Origin: Symbiodinium natans
Lineage: Eukaryota > Sar > Dinophyceae > Suessiales > Symbiodiniaceae
Assembly (NCBI GenBank): GCA_905221605.1
Contig: CAJNDS010002199.1
Span: 197,001-261,000 of the forward strand
Reading direction: 5' to 3'
DNA: 64,000 nucleotides
Shown here: positions 40,321-50,039 of the stretch, piece by piece
How positions within the stretch are numbered: position 1 is the stretch's first letter
Layout of the letters: the number at the start of each line of letters is the position of its first letter
Made by a program: the position numbers and the translations under genes
Notes under the pieces: model-generated
Told to the model about the DNA's origin: nothing
The model's database searches: none
Seen by the model: the letters and a program-made list of their open reading frames with translations, nothing else

Positions 40321-41580
40321 ATGAATCAGTTTTCCGGCTTCAGCAGTTGTGAGGGTTGCACCATGGCCGCATCCGCCTCGTTGACTGAGTCGGCTCCGGC
40401 TTTCAGGAGGAGGGCTTTGGAAGTCGGCCTCAGCCCAGGTGAGGTTGACCATTTGGTTGCCAACCACTTGAACACGCTTTCCAAGTTGGCCTTTGCTGTT
40501 GTTCCCCCTGGGAAAGTTCCAGAAGATGCTGGCGTGGTGGCACTGCTACCCGCTGGGGCCAACCGGGGTGCGGTGGCCGGCCTGAAACGCTTGATTTTCG
40601 AGTCACACACTTTAATAGTTTCGGAGCTGAAGCAGCGTGTGGAACGCAGTGATGACAGCCACTCCGAGTCACTCAACACTGCCGAAAGGGAGTCGAGACT
40701 CGAAGAACAAAAGCGGCGTTTGGGAGGTTTGACATTCACCGGCGATGAGGAGGTTGCTCACAATGCTTACAACCTCGTGTTTTCCATGTTGCAGAAGGAC
40801 GAGCTGCAGTGGCTTAGCCCCGAGAAGTTTGGCACCAGGCGGGCCGAGCTTTCGTCGCGCAAGCCCGCACGTGAGCTGGTGCTTGATGGCAGCGGCTCTG
40901 GTGTTGAGGTCAAGGAGCGCGCCTCCCATACCCCCTGCGCTATCACTTCTGAGTTAGATTTGGTGATGGCTTTTCGACGTCGTGCCTTGGCTTTCGATCT
41001 GGTCGGTGTGGCTTCTTTCAACGTCTTCAACAAGTACCACCAAGCGTTGGCCCAGCGTATGCAGGAGCTGCCGCCGCCTGGCTATGTTCGGGTCAGTACG
41101 GCGCAGGTCATCAGGGCCGATCGTGCCGCCTTTTTGCGCATGGCTGAGCGGGCTACCACTTTGAAGCGGACAGCTGCGGGCGCCATTCCCCTTGACGCCA
41201 TCTTGGAGAACATCCTTCAGGACCCCTCTGTGTCTTATCACCTCTTACCGCTACCTGCTGGCAAGTCTGCGGATGCAGACGGGAAAGGTGAGAAGGGAGA
41301 TCGGAAGCGGGAAGCTCCCGATCTTCCCAACAGGCCAAGTAAGCGTGCCAAAGGAGGAGGCAAGCAGCGTACCCCTTTCAATGTCCCAAAGGAGCTGGTT
41401 GGTAAAATCCATGAGACGAAGAGAGGCCATCGCCTTTGTTGGGGGTTCAATCTTCCGTGCGGCTGCAATGACGCGAAGCCCGGAGGAAAGTGCGGCAAAG
41501 GCTTGCACTTATGCGCTGAGCCGGGGTGTTTAAAGGCTCACAGCTTGCAAGAGCACCACGCCAAAGTTGGTGCCTCGTGA
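40321..41580 (+). CDS. CCCH zinc-finger Gag-like protein of element 2
   Basis: ATG at 40321, 419 residues. The N-terminal two thirds is helical and Ala/Leu/Arg-rich. It has MAFRRRALAFDLVGVASF (shared with the 2.9-9.9 kb element), then a Lys/Arg/Gly-rich linker, and ends in a Cys/His cluster (LCWGFNLPCGC, GGKCGKGLHLC, CLKAHS) like CCCH-type fingers. Position and zinc finger suggest a nucleic-acid-binding Gag analogue. Its TGA (41578-41580) is in frame with the next ORF, and there is no other stop before the methyltransferase-like domain, so readthrough would make a Gag-Pol fusion. The base after TGA is C, the leakiest context in eukaryotes. Confidence 0.7.
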   Translation: MNQFSGFSSCEGCTMAASASLTESAPAFRRRALEVGLSPGEVDHLVANHLNTLSKLAFAVVPPGKVPEDAGVVALLPAGANRGAVAGLKRLIFESHTLIVSELKQRVERSDDSHSESLNTAERESRLEEQKRRLGGLTFTGDEEVAHNAYNLVFSMLQKDELQWLSPEKFGTRRAELSSRKPARELVLDGSGSGVEVKERASHTPCAITSELDLVMAFRRRALAFDLVGVASFNVFNKYHQALAQRMQELPPPGYVRVSTAQVIRADRAAFLRMAERATTLKRTAAGAIPLDAILENILQDPSVSYHLLPLPAGKSADADGKGEKGDRKREAPDLPNRPSKRAKGGGKQRTPFNVPKELVGKIHETKRGHRLCWGFNLPCGCNDAKPGGKCGKGLHLCAEPGCLKAHSLQEHHAKVGAS

Positions 41581-41610
41581 CAATCTTCGCCTGCCGCTGT
41601 TGCCTTAGGT

Positions 41611-44600
41611 TTGGCTGCTTCCGATCGCTCTGCCTTTTTGGAGGCTGCTGCAAAGTCTGTGTCGGGCTCGCAGCTTAGCGATATGGTGGTCGTTGAAGTT
41701 TTCTGCGGCAGTGGCAGGCTTTCAGCCTCGCTCAAACGCGAGGGTTTTGATGCCTTTGGCGTTGATCACATGGTGTCACGACAGGCTGCGTGCAGTGTTC
41801 TCAAACTTGATCTCTGCAGTGAACTGGATAGAGCCCACTTGTGGTCTCTGGTTCGGGATCCTGCTGTTCGGTTTGTGCATTTCACGCCGCCTCGTGGTAC
41901 AGCAAACCGCGCCCGAGACATCCGCTTTGAAGGTGCTTCAGTACAGCTTCGCAGTCCGACTTACCCTGAAGGGGTGCCGGGCCTCCATGGAGTGCAAGCT
42001 CTTAGAGTCTCCAAAGCGAATTCATTATACTCTTTGGTTTTCGAACTTTGTCAGTTTTGCATAAAGCATCATAAGTTCTTTGCCGTCACGAATCCGCGAA
42101 GAAGTTATTTGTGGGAGTTACCGACATGGCGCGCCTTCCTCCAGCAACCTGATGTGTTTCAAACGGAGTTTCATCATTGCGAGTATGGTGGTCTTCGGCA
42201 GAACGCTACAAAGCTGGTGCACAATGTTCCTGTCTTCGCGCAACTCTTTCGGAAGTGCTCTGGAAACCATGTGCATTTGGGCTGGAGACGCGTCAGTTCG
42301 CAGCGGTCTGCGGGTCTTGAGGCTGTCTATCCCTGGGGCTTCACCAAGGTCATGGCAGCTTTGCTTCGTGAGCACTTTCTGGAGCTCGGGGCTGTGGCTC
42401 CAGCGACCCACCTGCTTCAGGCGCAGCCCTCGGTGCAAACTGCTCGTGCTTTCTCTGGGTTGCAGTCTCGCAAGCGCTTGCCGCCTTTGCTCAGTGAGTT
42501 CCATTCCGTGCATTCCGTGCTGGTGCCGCATGCGCACGCAGATCTTTTTCTGGTTCCAGGGCGCAAACTCCTTCATGACTGGTATCCGCCACCTTCAGTC
42601 CAGTGCCGGCCTCCTTGTGCAGTTTTGCCGGCGGGCAGTCGCATCCTTCGCTCGCATGTTCTTCACGGGGATAGCCAGGGCGAGCTAAAGTCTGGCTACG
42701 TTGAGTCAAGTCCTAGCACGGATATGGTCCGGGGCTCTTCTGATCCGGAAGTTCTGGCACAAGGCCTCTTGAAGAAGGCTAGGCTTCACAGGAGTGATGT
42801 TGTGGCTCTTCTGGATCTTCTACCTTCAGAAAATCTTGACAGGTGGTCGGCAGACGGCTACTCTTCTGACTCTGACTCGAAGTCTTTCCAAGCTGGTGGG
42901 TATGTTCATGGTGGCGTCAACGGGGTGCGTACAGTCACCAAAAAGTACCCGCTATCGGTGAAGGTGATTTGCAGGTATGTTGCGGATCTTTTTCCCGGGC
43001 TTCTTTTTGGCACCGTAGGCCTCTTCAGAAATGTTCTGGCACAGGTCCATTCCCATGCCAACACTGAAATGGGCACCGAAAATTGCATTGCAGCGCTGTC
43101 AAGTTTCAAAGGAGGCGAAGTTTGGATGGCTGATCCTAGTGGCGATGTGGCTATGGACTATGGAGGGCGAGATGTTCAAGGCGTGCGGGTGCCGGTTGAT
43201 GCTGCAGGTTTTCGCTTTGATGGGCATCGCTTGCATGCGACCTGGCCGTGGGTTGGGCGCCGAGACGTAGTGGTTGCCTACATGCCCCGTGGGATGGAGA
43301 AACTCCGCGCTGAGGACAAAGCTTTCCTTGTTGACTCTGGCTTCAGGTTAGAAAAAGGAGGGCCGAAAGCGTTAAAGCGTGGGGGCAGCGTCGTCAAAGT
43401 GGTGGTGGGTGTGTATCGCACCCCGGAGCAGTTTGTCCAAGAGGCTGTTAAGCTCGGGCACCCAACTGAGCTGGCTTCACTTGTCCCACCTGAGCTTAAA
43501 GTGGCAATCGAGCACAACCTCGCGGAGGGAGAAGCAGAAGTGGCAAAGGAGCGGACGGCAATCTTGCGAGAGTGGATTGCCTGGTCGTCTGAGCTGGCCG
43601 TTGCAGAAGAATCCCTGAAGGAGGACATGCCCCCATTCAGGAAGCAGGTTCTTGAGCGCAAGAGACTTCTAGTTTTTAAACGAGCTTTGGAGTCGATTGG
43701 CCATGAGGATGTTGGTTTGGTGGATGACATCAGCCGTGGCTTCGACTTAACGGGAAAACTGCCCAGGTCGAACGTGTTCTTGAACAAGTTTAGGCCGGCA
43801 GAGCAGTCGGAGGCCCAGCTGCGCAAAGGAGCTAAACGGCTCCGGGATGGTTTGCTGGCTACAGTGCGCAGTTCTGGCGATCCTGCCATCGATGGCGGCG
43901 TGCTGGAGGCGACGCGCAAGGAGCTCGCTAGAGGCCTCATTGAAGGCCCAGTGCCAATTTCAACTTTGCCTGAGACGGCTTCGCTGACTCATCGCTTTGG
44001 GGTCCACCAGGGCCAAACCGAGGAGGGTCCCCGTATCCGTCCCATCGACAATTACCTGTCTTCACAGGTCAACGCTTCGGTCACTCAGGTCGAGCAGGTG
44101 CCAGTTCACACGATTGACATCGTTGCTGGTGTGCTTATGCTTTGGGTGAGAACTTGGCTGTCTATGGGAGGTTTGGGGCCCAGCTGCCCTTATTGCAAGG
44201 CCTGGGATTTACGTTCGGCGTATAAACAGCTACCTTTATCAGATGTCGCCTTTGCTTTGGACAGCTTTTTCGTGATTTTCAACTGCGAGAGTGGCGGGCC
44301 GGAGATATTCCGACAAAGAGTCTTACCGTTCGGATCGAAAGCTAGTGTGACGGGATTCATCCGGTGTGCTTTCGCTTTGTGGCGACTTGGTGTGAAGCGG
44401 CTACGCTTAGTGTGGTCAGTCTTCTTTGACGATTACTTGAGTGTGTGTGGCAAGGAGTTTACAAAGCACAATGATTTAGTCATCACTATGTTTTTCAAGA
44501 TATTTGGCTGGGATGTCGCCGTGGACAAGTCTCTGTCGTACAGTTCTCTTTGCGTGGTGCTTGGAGTGCAGCTCAACTTGAGTGATGCCAAGCTTGGGCT

Positions 44601-45393
44601 TGCCTTCATCGGGAACACGCCGAAGCGCAGAGAGGAGACGCTAACTGCTCTTGAGGCCGCTCTTCAAAAGGGTGAGCTGGACCCCAAAACTTGCGAGAAG
44701 CTTCGTGGACGGTTGCAGTTCGCGAGTTGCCAAGTTTTTGGTCGGCGCCCGAAGGCGGCGCTCAAGCAGTTGGGCGCTCATGGGCGCCGCAGACAGTGGA
44801 AGCTGTCTGATGAGACTCGGCGAGCGCTTAACCTTCTAAAAGAGCTTCTTGCGACCGGACGCCCTCGGGCACTGCGTGCAACTGCTGGCAAGGTCTTCCA
44901 TGTTTACGTCGATGCTGCTTTTGAGCCGAATGGGTTCAGTGGTATAGGTGGTTTAGTTGTGGGCAAAGGTGGGCAGATCCTCGCGTGGTTTGGTGAGCAG
45001 ATACTGCCGGAGGATCTGTCGCGTCTGAGGACGACAGCCGATGGAGAAAAGGAGACAGTAATTTTTGAGTTGGAGGCTTTGGCTCTTGCACTCTCCATTG
45101 AAGTTTTCAAAGCCTTCCTAAAGGATAGCTCTACTGTCTTCTTTACTGACAATGAAGGCGTCTTCGGCACCTTTGTGAGAGGACACAGCGAAGTGAGGAG
45201 GTGCGCTCAGCTTCTTGATTTCTTTTGCCAGCGTGAGGAGGAGTTGGGAGTCACATGTTGGCTGGAGCGTGTTCCTTCAGCTTCGAATCCAGCAGATGCT
45301 CCGTCACGCGGTGAAATCATCAAGACAACAGGACAACGCCTGAAGGTGAGTAGGGCGCTGATGCAGAATGCGCTACAAGACGTTTTCCTTTGA
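41611..45393 (+). CDS. Methyltransferase-like / 2OG-oxygenase-like / RT / RNase H polyprotein
   Basis: The frame is open from 41581; the first ATG is about residue 25 (MVVVEVF), after a TTG at 41611. Domains: (1) C5-methyltransferase-like, with VEVFCGSGRLSAS and GVD (motif I), TPPRGTANRAR at motif IV (PPR instead of PPC), TNPRRSYLW at the motif VI position, then CEYGGLRQNATK; (2) 2OG-Fe(II)-oxygenase-like, about residues 440-570, with VHSHAN (His 480; the usual Asp is His 482), SFKGGEVWM, LHATWPW (His 542) and an Arg near 551; (3) RT with RIRPIDNY, WDLRSAYKQL (Asp about 866), LPFGSKASV and FFDDY (Asp about 940-941); (4) RNase H with YVDAAF (Asp about 1101), FELEAL, FFTDNEG and NPADAPSRG. RT and RNase H look active. 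Domain 2 is absent from the 2.9-9.9 kb relative, so it was gained or lost. Confidence 0.8.
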   Translation: MAASDRSAFLEAAAKSVSGSQLSDMVVVEVFCGSGRLSASLKREGFDAFGVDHMVSRQAACSVLKLDLCSELDRAHLWSLVRDPAVRFVHFTPPRGTANRARDIRFEGASVQLRSPTYPEGVPGLHGVQALRVSKANSLYSLVFELCQFCIKHHKFFAVTNPRRSYLWELPTWRAFLQQPDVFQTEFHHCEYGGLRQNATKLVHNVPVFAQLFRKCSGNHVHLGWRRVSSQRSAGLEAVYPWGFTKVMAALLREHFLELGAVAPATHLLQAQPSVQTARAFSGLQSRKRLPPLLSEFHSVHSVLVPHAHADLFLVPGRKLLHDWYPPPSVQCRPPCAVLPAGSRILRSHVLHGDSQGELKSGYVESSPSTDMVRGSSDPEVLAQGLLKKARLHRSDVVALLDLLPSENLDRWSADGYSSDSDSKSFQAGGYVHGGVNGVRTVTKKYPLSVKVICRYVADLFPGLLFGTVGLFRNVLAQVHSHANTEMGTENCIAALSSFKGGEVWMADPSGDVAMDYGGRDVQGVRVPVDAAGFRFDGHRLHATWPWVGRRDVVVAYMPRGMEKLRAEDKAFLVDSGFRLEKGGPKALKRGGSVVKVVVGVYRTPEQFVQEAVKLGHPTELASLVPPELKVAIEHNLAEGEAEVAKERTAILREWIAWSSELAVAEESLKEDMPPFRKQVLERKRLLVFKRALESIGHEDVGLVDDISRGFDLTGKLPRSNVFLNKFRPAEQSEAQLRKGAKRLRDGLLATVRSSGDPAIDGGVLEATRKELARGLIEGPVPISTLPETASLTHRFGVHQGQTEEGPRIRPIDNYLSSQVNASVTQVEQVPVHTIDIVAGVLMLWVRTWLSMGGLGPSCPYCKAWDLRSAYKQLPLSDVAFALDSFFVIFNCESGGPEIFRQRVLPFGSKASVTGFIRCAFALWRLGVKRLRLVWSVFFDDYLSVCGKEFTKHNDLVITMFFKIFGWDVAVDKSLSYSSLCVVLGVQLNLSDAKLGLAFIGNTPKRREETLTALEAALQKGELDPKTCEKLRGRLQFASCQVFGRRPKAALKQLGAHGRRRQWKLSDETRRALNLLKELLATGRPRALRATAGKVFHVYVDAAFEPNGFSGIGGLVVGKGGQILAWFGEQILPEDLSRLRTTADGEKETVIFELEALALALSIEVFKAFLKDSSTVFFTDNEGVFGTFVRGHSEVRRCAQLLDFFCQREEELGVTCWLERVPSASNPADAPSRGEIIKTTGQRLKVSRALMQNALQDVFL

Positions 45394-45419
45394 CGCCGCT
45401 TACGGCACTTGTGGCATGG

Positions 45420-45647
45420 GGTGCGGGATGTGCCGCAAGTCAGGGCGTCATGCATTTTCGTGTGCGCCAAGTCTGAATCACCAATCGGTATTTCCCCATG
45501 CTACCTTCGTGGAAGAAAAGACAGCGTGCTCTGCGTGGATTGATGAATCATTTTTGGGATGCATACTTCTTAGATAGACTGGATGCCTTTTCATATTTCT
45601 TGAGAAGCTGTGTGCGTTTCAGCCTGGTCTCCCAATATTGAAAATAA
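45420..45647 (+). repeat. B1 repeat of element 2
   Basis: Matches 45861-46041, except that about 47 bp (roughly 45465-45511) is missing from B2, with CGTG at both edges of the missing piece. Its last 20 bases (45628-45647) form the left arm of an inverted repeat with 45677-45694. Confidence 0.9.
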
Positions 45648-45845
45648 GACGGAATCGCAGCTTGCTGTGTAGAGTTTTATTTTCATTTGGGAGATGATTT
45701 TGTTTTTAACAAAATCAAAGGCTAATGGTCTGTGAGGCCTGATGAGATCTCAAGTAGTATCATTCTCATGGGCATTTTCATGATCGGTGCTGACTTTGTT
45801 GGGACCGATGTACGTGCTCAAGTCAGCACATCGAAATTTTGATTT
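45648..45845 (+). repeat. A2 repeat of element 2
   Basis: 198-bp copy of A1, followed by a short CCCACCCACCCACCC spacer before B2. Confidence 0.92.
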
Positions 45846-45860
45846 CCCACCCACCCACCC

Positions 45861-46041
45861 GGTGCGGGATGTGCCGCAAGTCAGGGCGTCATGCATTTTC
45901 GTGTGGAAGAAAAGACAGCGTGCTCTGCGTGGATTGATGAATCATTTTTGGGATGCATACTTCTTAGATAGACTGGATGCCTTTTCATATTTCTTGAGAA
46001 GCTGTGTGCGTTTCAGCCTGGTCTCCCAATATTGAAAATAA
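45861..46041 (+). repeat. B2 repeat, right end of element 2
   Basis: 181 bp, ending ...TTGAAAATAA; the flank continues aacccgtccc, completing the tandem-repeat unit interrupted at 37730. Confidence 0.9.
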
Positions 46042-48230
46042 AACCCGTCCCTCAACCATGAGAAGAAGTCCCAAGCTTTTAGGGCATCGGAAGGACTTCA
46101 AAAGTTTCGGGCACAAAAGTCCAGCCATTGCTTATGCGCAAAGGCCCTCGTGTCCGTGCGCGCAGCTACCGACGCCAACCTGGCCATCCTGCCTGTGCAC
46201 GTGGGGTTTTAGGGTGGCACACGTGGCCTGAAGCCGAGGGTTGCAGCCCCAAAAGACCAAGGAAACTCTTGGCCAATTTGGCTTTAAGCAGGCCGTGTAG
46301 TGAAAGGGGGGCCAGGCCTCCATCTTAGCCTTCAGCATGTTGCTGCACCAAGAGCTTATATTCGCCTTCTGCCTCAGCCCGCAACCGTCAGGCGAGCCAA
46401 GAACCAAAACTTTTCCTGGCCTGAAGATTTGGGCCGCAGCCTTAAGCGGGCCAGCACTCATCTCAACCTGCAGCCTGGGCCATGAACGCGCCAAGCCACA
46501 GCCAGCGTTCCTCGCAAACGACAGCTCCTGCACCGACCTCGTTTCTCCTGCGGGCGACATGCGCCCCAAGATGCTCTGACAGCTCGTGCCTGCCTGACAT
46601 CGCCTCCTCGCACGCCAGACCCATACGCGTATTGCACGAAGGCATACAGAACTCGGATCTGCCCGGCGCCAGCAAGCCAGGACGCCCGGCTGCACGAGCC
46701 ACGCCAAGGCCGCTCACCACAAATGTCGTAGCCGGCAGGCTGACGAGCCCTAATCAAGCCCCGAACCTCGAGCCGCGGCGTCAAGGGCCTGGCCTTGCAT
46801 TCTGGCCACTCCCCTCCGCCGCATCACCGGTACTATTACCCAGGATATGGCCTTTCAAGTCTCTCAAAGCCTGTCCGTCGACCATGAGGAGCAGTCCCAA
46901 AGCTTTTGGGGCATCGGTGCAATTCACAAGGCCCTCAAGACTTTCAGGCACAAAAGTCTAGCCAATGCTGAAGCAAACCGCCCCCGTGTCCGCGGGCGCC
47001 GCTCACGAAGCCAGCCCGGCCATCCTGCGTGAGTTCTTGAGGGTTTAGGATGGCACGCGCACACACCTGCCCGCAACACTGGCATCGATGCCTATGTATT
47101 GGCTACCATTTCCCATGCATTTGCGCCTTGCGAGGTGCGGTAAAACCCGTCCCTCGACCATGCGGAGAAGTCTCAAAGCTTTCGGGGCACCCGAGCAATT
47201 CACAAGGACTTCCAAACTTGCAGGCACAAAAGTCCAGCCAATGCTTAAGCAAACCGCCCTCATGTCCGCGGGCGCCGCTCGCGACGCCAGCCCGGCCATC
47301 CTGCCTGAGTTCTTGAGGGTTTAGGATGGCACGCGCACACACCTGCCCGCAACAATGCCATCTATGCCTTTGTATTGGCTACCATTTTTCATGCATTTGA
47401 GCCTCGAGAGGTGCGGTAAAACCGGTCCCTTGACCATGAGGAGAAGTCGCAAAGCTTTCGGGGCGCCCGAACATTTCGCAAGGACTTCCAAACGTGCAGG
47501 CACAAAAGTCTAGCCAATGCTTAAGCAAACCGCCCTTGTATCCGCGGGCGCCGCTCGCGAATCCAGCCCGGCCATCCTGCCTGAGTTCTTGACGGTTTAG
47601 GATGGCACGCGCACACACCTGCCCGCAACAGTGCCATCTATGCCTTTGTATTGGCTACCATTTTTCATGCATTTGAGCCTCGAAAGGTGCGGTAAAACCT
47701 GTCCCTTGACCATGCGGAAAGTCTCAAAGCTTTCGGGGCACCCGAGCAATTCACAAGGACTTCCAAACTTGCAGACACAAAAGTCCAGCCACTGCTTAGC
47801 AAATCACACTCATGCCCGCGGGCGCCGCTCGCAAAGCCAGCCCGGCCATCCTGCCTGAAGGTTTAGGATGGCACGCGCCCACACCTGCCGCAACAATGCC
47901 ATCTATGCCTATGTTCTGGCTACCATTTTTCATGCATTTGAGCCTCGAGAGGAGCGGTAAAACCTGTCCCTCGACCATGAGGAGAAGTCGCAAAGCCTTC
48001 GGGGCGCCCGAGCAATTCACAAGGACCTCCAAAAATGCAGGCGCAAAAGTCCAGCCGGCGCCTAAGAGAATCGCCCTAGTGTCCGCGTGCGAAGCTCGCG
48101 ACGCCAACCCAGCCATCCTGCCTCGGTTCTCGGGGCTTAGGATGGCGCGCGCCCGCATACTGCTTGCGACGGTGCCATCTATGCCCATGTCTTTGGCTGC
48201 TACTTCTCACGAGTCTTCGCCCTGAGAGAT
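46042..48230. repeat. 276-bp tandem repeat array
   Basis: The landmark TTTAGGATGGCACGCGC recurs with spacings of 276, 276, 266 and 274 bp (47048, 47324, 47600, 47866, 48140). Each unit also has ATGCCATCTATGCC, GGCTACCATTTTTCATGC, GGTAAAACC(C/G)GTCCC, AGCTTTCGGGG and GGCACAAAAGTC. From 46042 to 47047 the units are more diverged and interrupted. Short frames of both strands repeat with the unit and are not supported as genes. Confidence 0.85.
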
Positions 48231-49077
48231 GCGACCCCGAGGCATGCACACGGGGTAGATGCAGGAATTCACACAAGAACACGAGTGAAGCCTGCGGAAG
48301 CTCCCAGAAATTGAGCGCGCAATACCTCAAGGTTTTGGATGACACGCAGACATACAATACTCGCATGTCTGCATGTGTTCGCCTACGTTTTGCGTGCCAA
48401 ATCTCTTCCCGAGAGAAGCTGCCAGAAGTCAGCCTGACAGTGCCAAGCTCTCAGAAATCGAGCGTGCCTGTGCCTCAGGGTTTAGGATGACACGCAGGCA
48501 CGCTGTACACGCAGCAATGCCTTTCCTGCCAGTATTCGCCTACCATTCCTGCCAGTACTCGCCTATACTTGCGAGCCAACTCTCTCCGCGAGAGATGCCG
48601 CCCAAGTCTGCATAACAGGGTCAAAGCTCCCCGACATCGAGCACGCATGTGCCTCAGGCGCCGCAGCAATGCCCCTTTTTGCCAGCACTGCCCATACTTC
48701 ATATGCCAAATATCTCCTCAGGAAACACGGCCCAAAAGTCGGCCGAACAGTGCCAAAGCTCCCAGCAATCGCGCGCGCCCGGACCTCAGGCACAGCAATG
48801 CCTGTTTCTGCCAGTCTTTGCCTACACTTCCTATGCCCAACATCTCCTCAAGAGATGCTGCCCAAAAGTCGGCCGAATAGTGCCAAGGCTCCCAGTAATC
48901 GCGCACGGCGCGCCGTGCACGCAGTAAGGCCGTTTCTGCCAGTAGTATTGGCCTGCACTTGCAATGTCAAATCTCTCCGCGAGAGATGCTGTCCAAAAGT
49001 CAGCCCAAGCTCCCGCAAATCGAGCGCGCCTGTGCCTCAGGGCTTAGGATGACTCGCAGGCACGCAACGCACGCAGC
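48231..49077. repeat. Diverged tandem repeat field
   Basis: Irregular units with (T/C)CTC(C/T)(C/G)CGAGAGATGC and CCCAAAAGTC...GCCAAGCTCCC...AATCGAGCGCGCC, plus GGATGACACGCAGGCACGC at three places. It seems to be an older extension of the 276-bp array. No gene seen. Confidence 0.6.
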
Positions 49078-50000
49078 ACAGCTAGCCCTCACACTGGCCT
49101 TCCTCACGGTCATCGGAGCCCCACTCAGCTGGAAGAAACTCGCAGTGTCGGGTCACAAAGGACGCCTCATTCCTACAATTGCCCATAAAGGCCAAGGTAA
49201 TTGAGGTCAAAGGGAAGCCGGTGTCGTCGAAAACGGACATCTGGCCCATCCCAGCTGCAGACAAGACTGTATGGGTGCGCATCGCTGACCCAAACGCACA
49301 GGAAATCACATTGCGCAACGACAGCAAAGCCTTACACTGGCTCGCTCAGTGCTTTACGCACGAATTCCGCATGCCCCTAGCCCAGCCGCCCTTTCTCTGC
49401 AGCAGACGCCATGGCAGATGGCTCGCAAGTTGGGATCGGGGGCTGGTTGTGCACGTCCAGCCAAACTTTCTGGTTCGCACAACAGTGGTCATAGCAGAAC
49501 TACGTGCCCACTGGCCTTTCCTCACGAAGGATGCCCAGCAAGAAAAAAAAATTGCCTGCTTCGAGACCATCGCGCAGTGGGTCCTATTGCAGATGGACTA
49601 CTCGGCCACCGGTTGCTCCAGCCTTCGCTTCTGCTTGCCCACTCCCAGCGACAACAGCCCAACACAAGCCTCAGTCAACAAGCTGTTTACCACCGCCTTT
49701 CCCCTCAGCCTCTTCCTGCAGAAGGTAGCCTCCTGGGCCCACGCTAAAGGACTGATCCTAGAAGTGGGCCACATACCGGGAGTAAAGAACACGGACGCTG
49801 ACGACCTTAGCCGAAACCGCCTGCAGAAGTTCACCGGCGCGACCAAATCCAAGAGATTCCACATCAAGCTGCAAGACCTAGCTCGGTCGGAGCACGAGGT
49901 CAGCCTATGGCCCCCAAACGCCAACTGGAGCGCAGGTTTTCAGCACATCCAGCCTAGTGCCCCGGGCACCAGCCAGACCGCCCGCGGTGGGGGTCGATAG
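49078..50000 (+). pseudogene. X1: 5'-truncated RT-RNase H fragment
   Basis: Begins abruptly at a point matching 54994 of X2 and has an internal deletion of about 300 bp relative to X2 (near 49140). From 49179 it aligns residue for residue with the X2 RNase H and C-terminal region (PVSSKTDIWPIPAADKTVW, NAQEITLRNDSK, FTHEFRMPLAQPP, NTDADDLSRNRL). Small indels near 49400 and 49545 change the frame locally. The RT palm is gone, so it is inactive. Confidence 0.8.
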
Positions 50001-50039
50001 GCCTAATGCATTCACCGGTCTGCCCTGGGCCCCTGAAGT

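Larger units (their letters stand above)
37731..46041 (+). mobile_element. Element 2: complete split-direct-repeat YR retrotransposon
   Basis: A1 (37731-37928) equals A2 (45648-45845), 198 bp; B1 (45420-45647) equals B2 (45861-46041) except for a 47-bp segment missing from B2. Coding order is YR (38049-40064), CCCH Gag-like (40321-41580), then one long ORF with methyltransferase-like, oxygenase-like, RT and RNase H domains (to 45393). All three reading frames are intact. It splits a 276-bp tandem repeat unit without loss or duplication. Split direct repeats plus a tyrosine recombinase place it in the DIRS order, but recombinase first and modification domains N-terminal to RT is not a layout I know for DIRS, PAT or Ngaro. 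Confidence 0.85.

Noticed and set aside
41578-41580. UGA as a reassigned sense codon
   Set aside because: Other frames in the same element and window end normally at UGA; conserved position between two ORFs fits readthrough or simple termination better.
45465-45511. The 47-bp B1-specific segment as an intron removed from B2
   Set aside because: No AG at the 3' edge; short CGTG repeats at both edges fit a microhomology deletion better.
46132-46707. 191-codon minus-strand frame and neighbours in the tandem repeat field
   Set aside because: Frames follow the repeat period and appear on both strands with Arg/Cys/Gly-rich composition; no domain or start context.
47048-48140. Regular repeats considered as a CRISPR array
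   Set aside because: Units are 266-276 bp with no short repeat/spacer structure, in a eukaryotic context with no cas genes.
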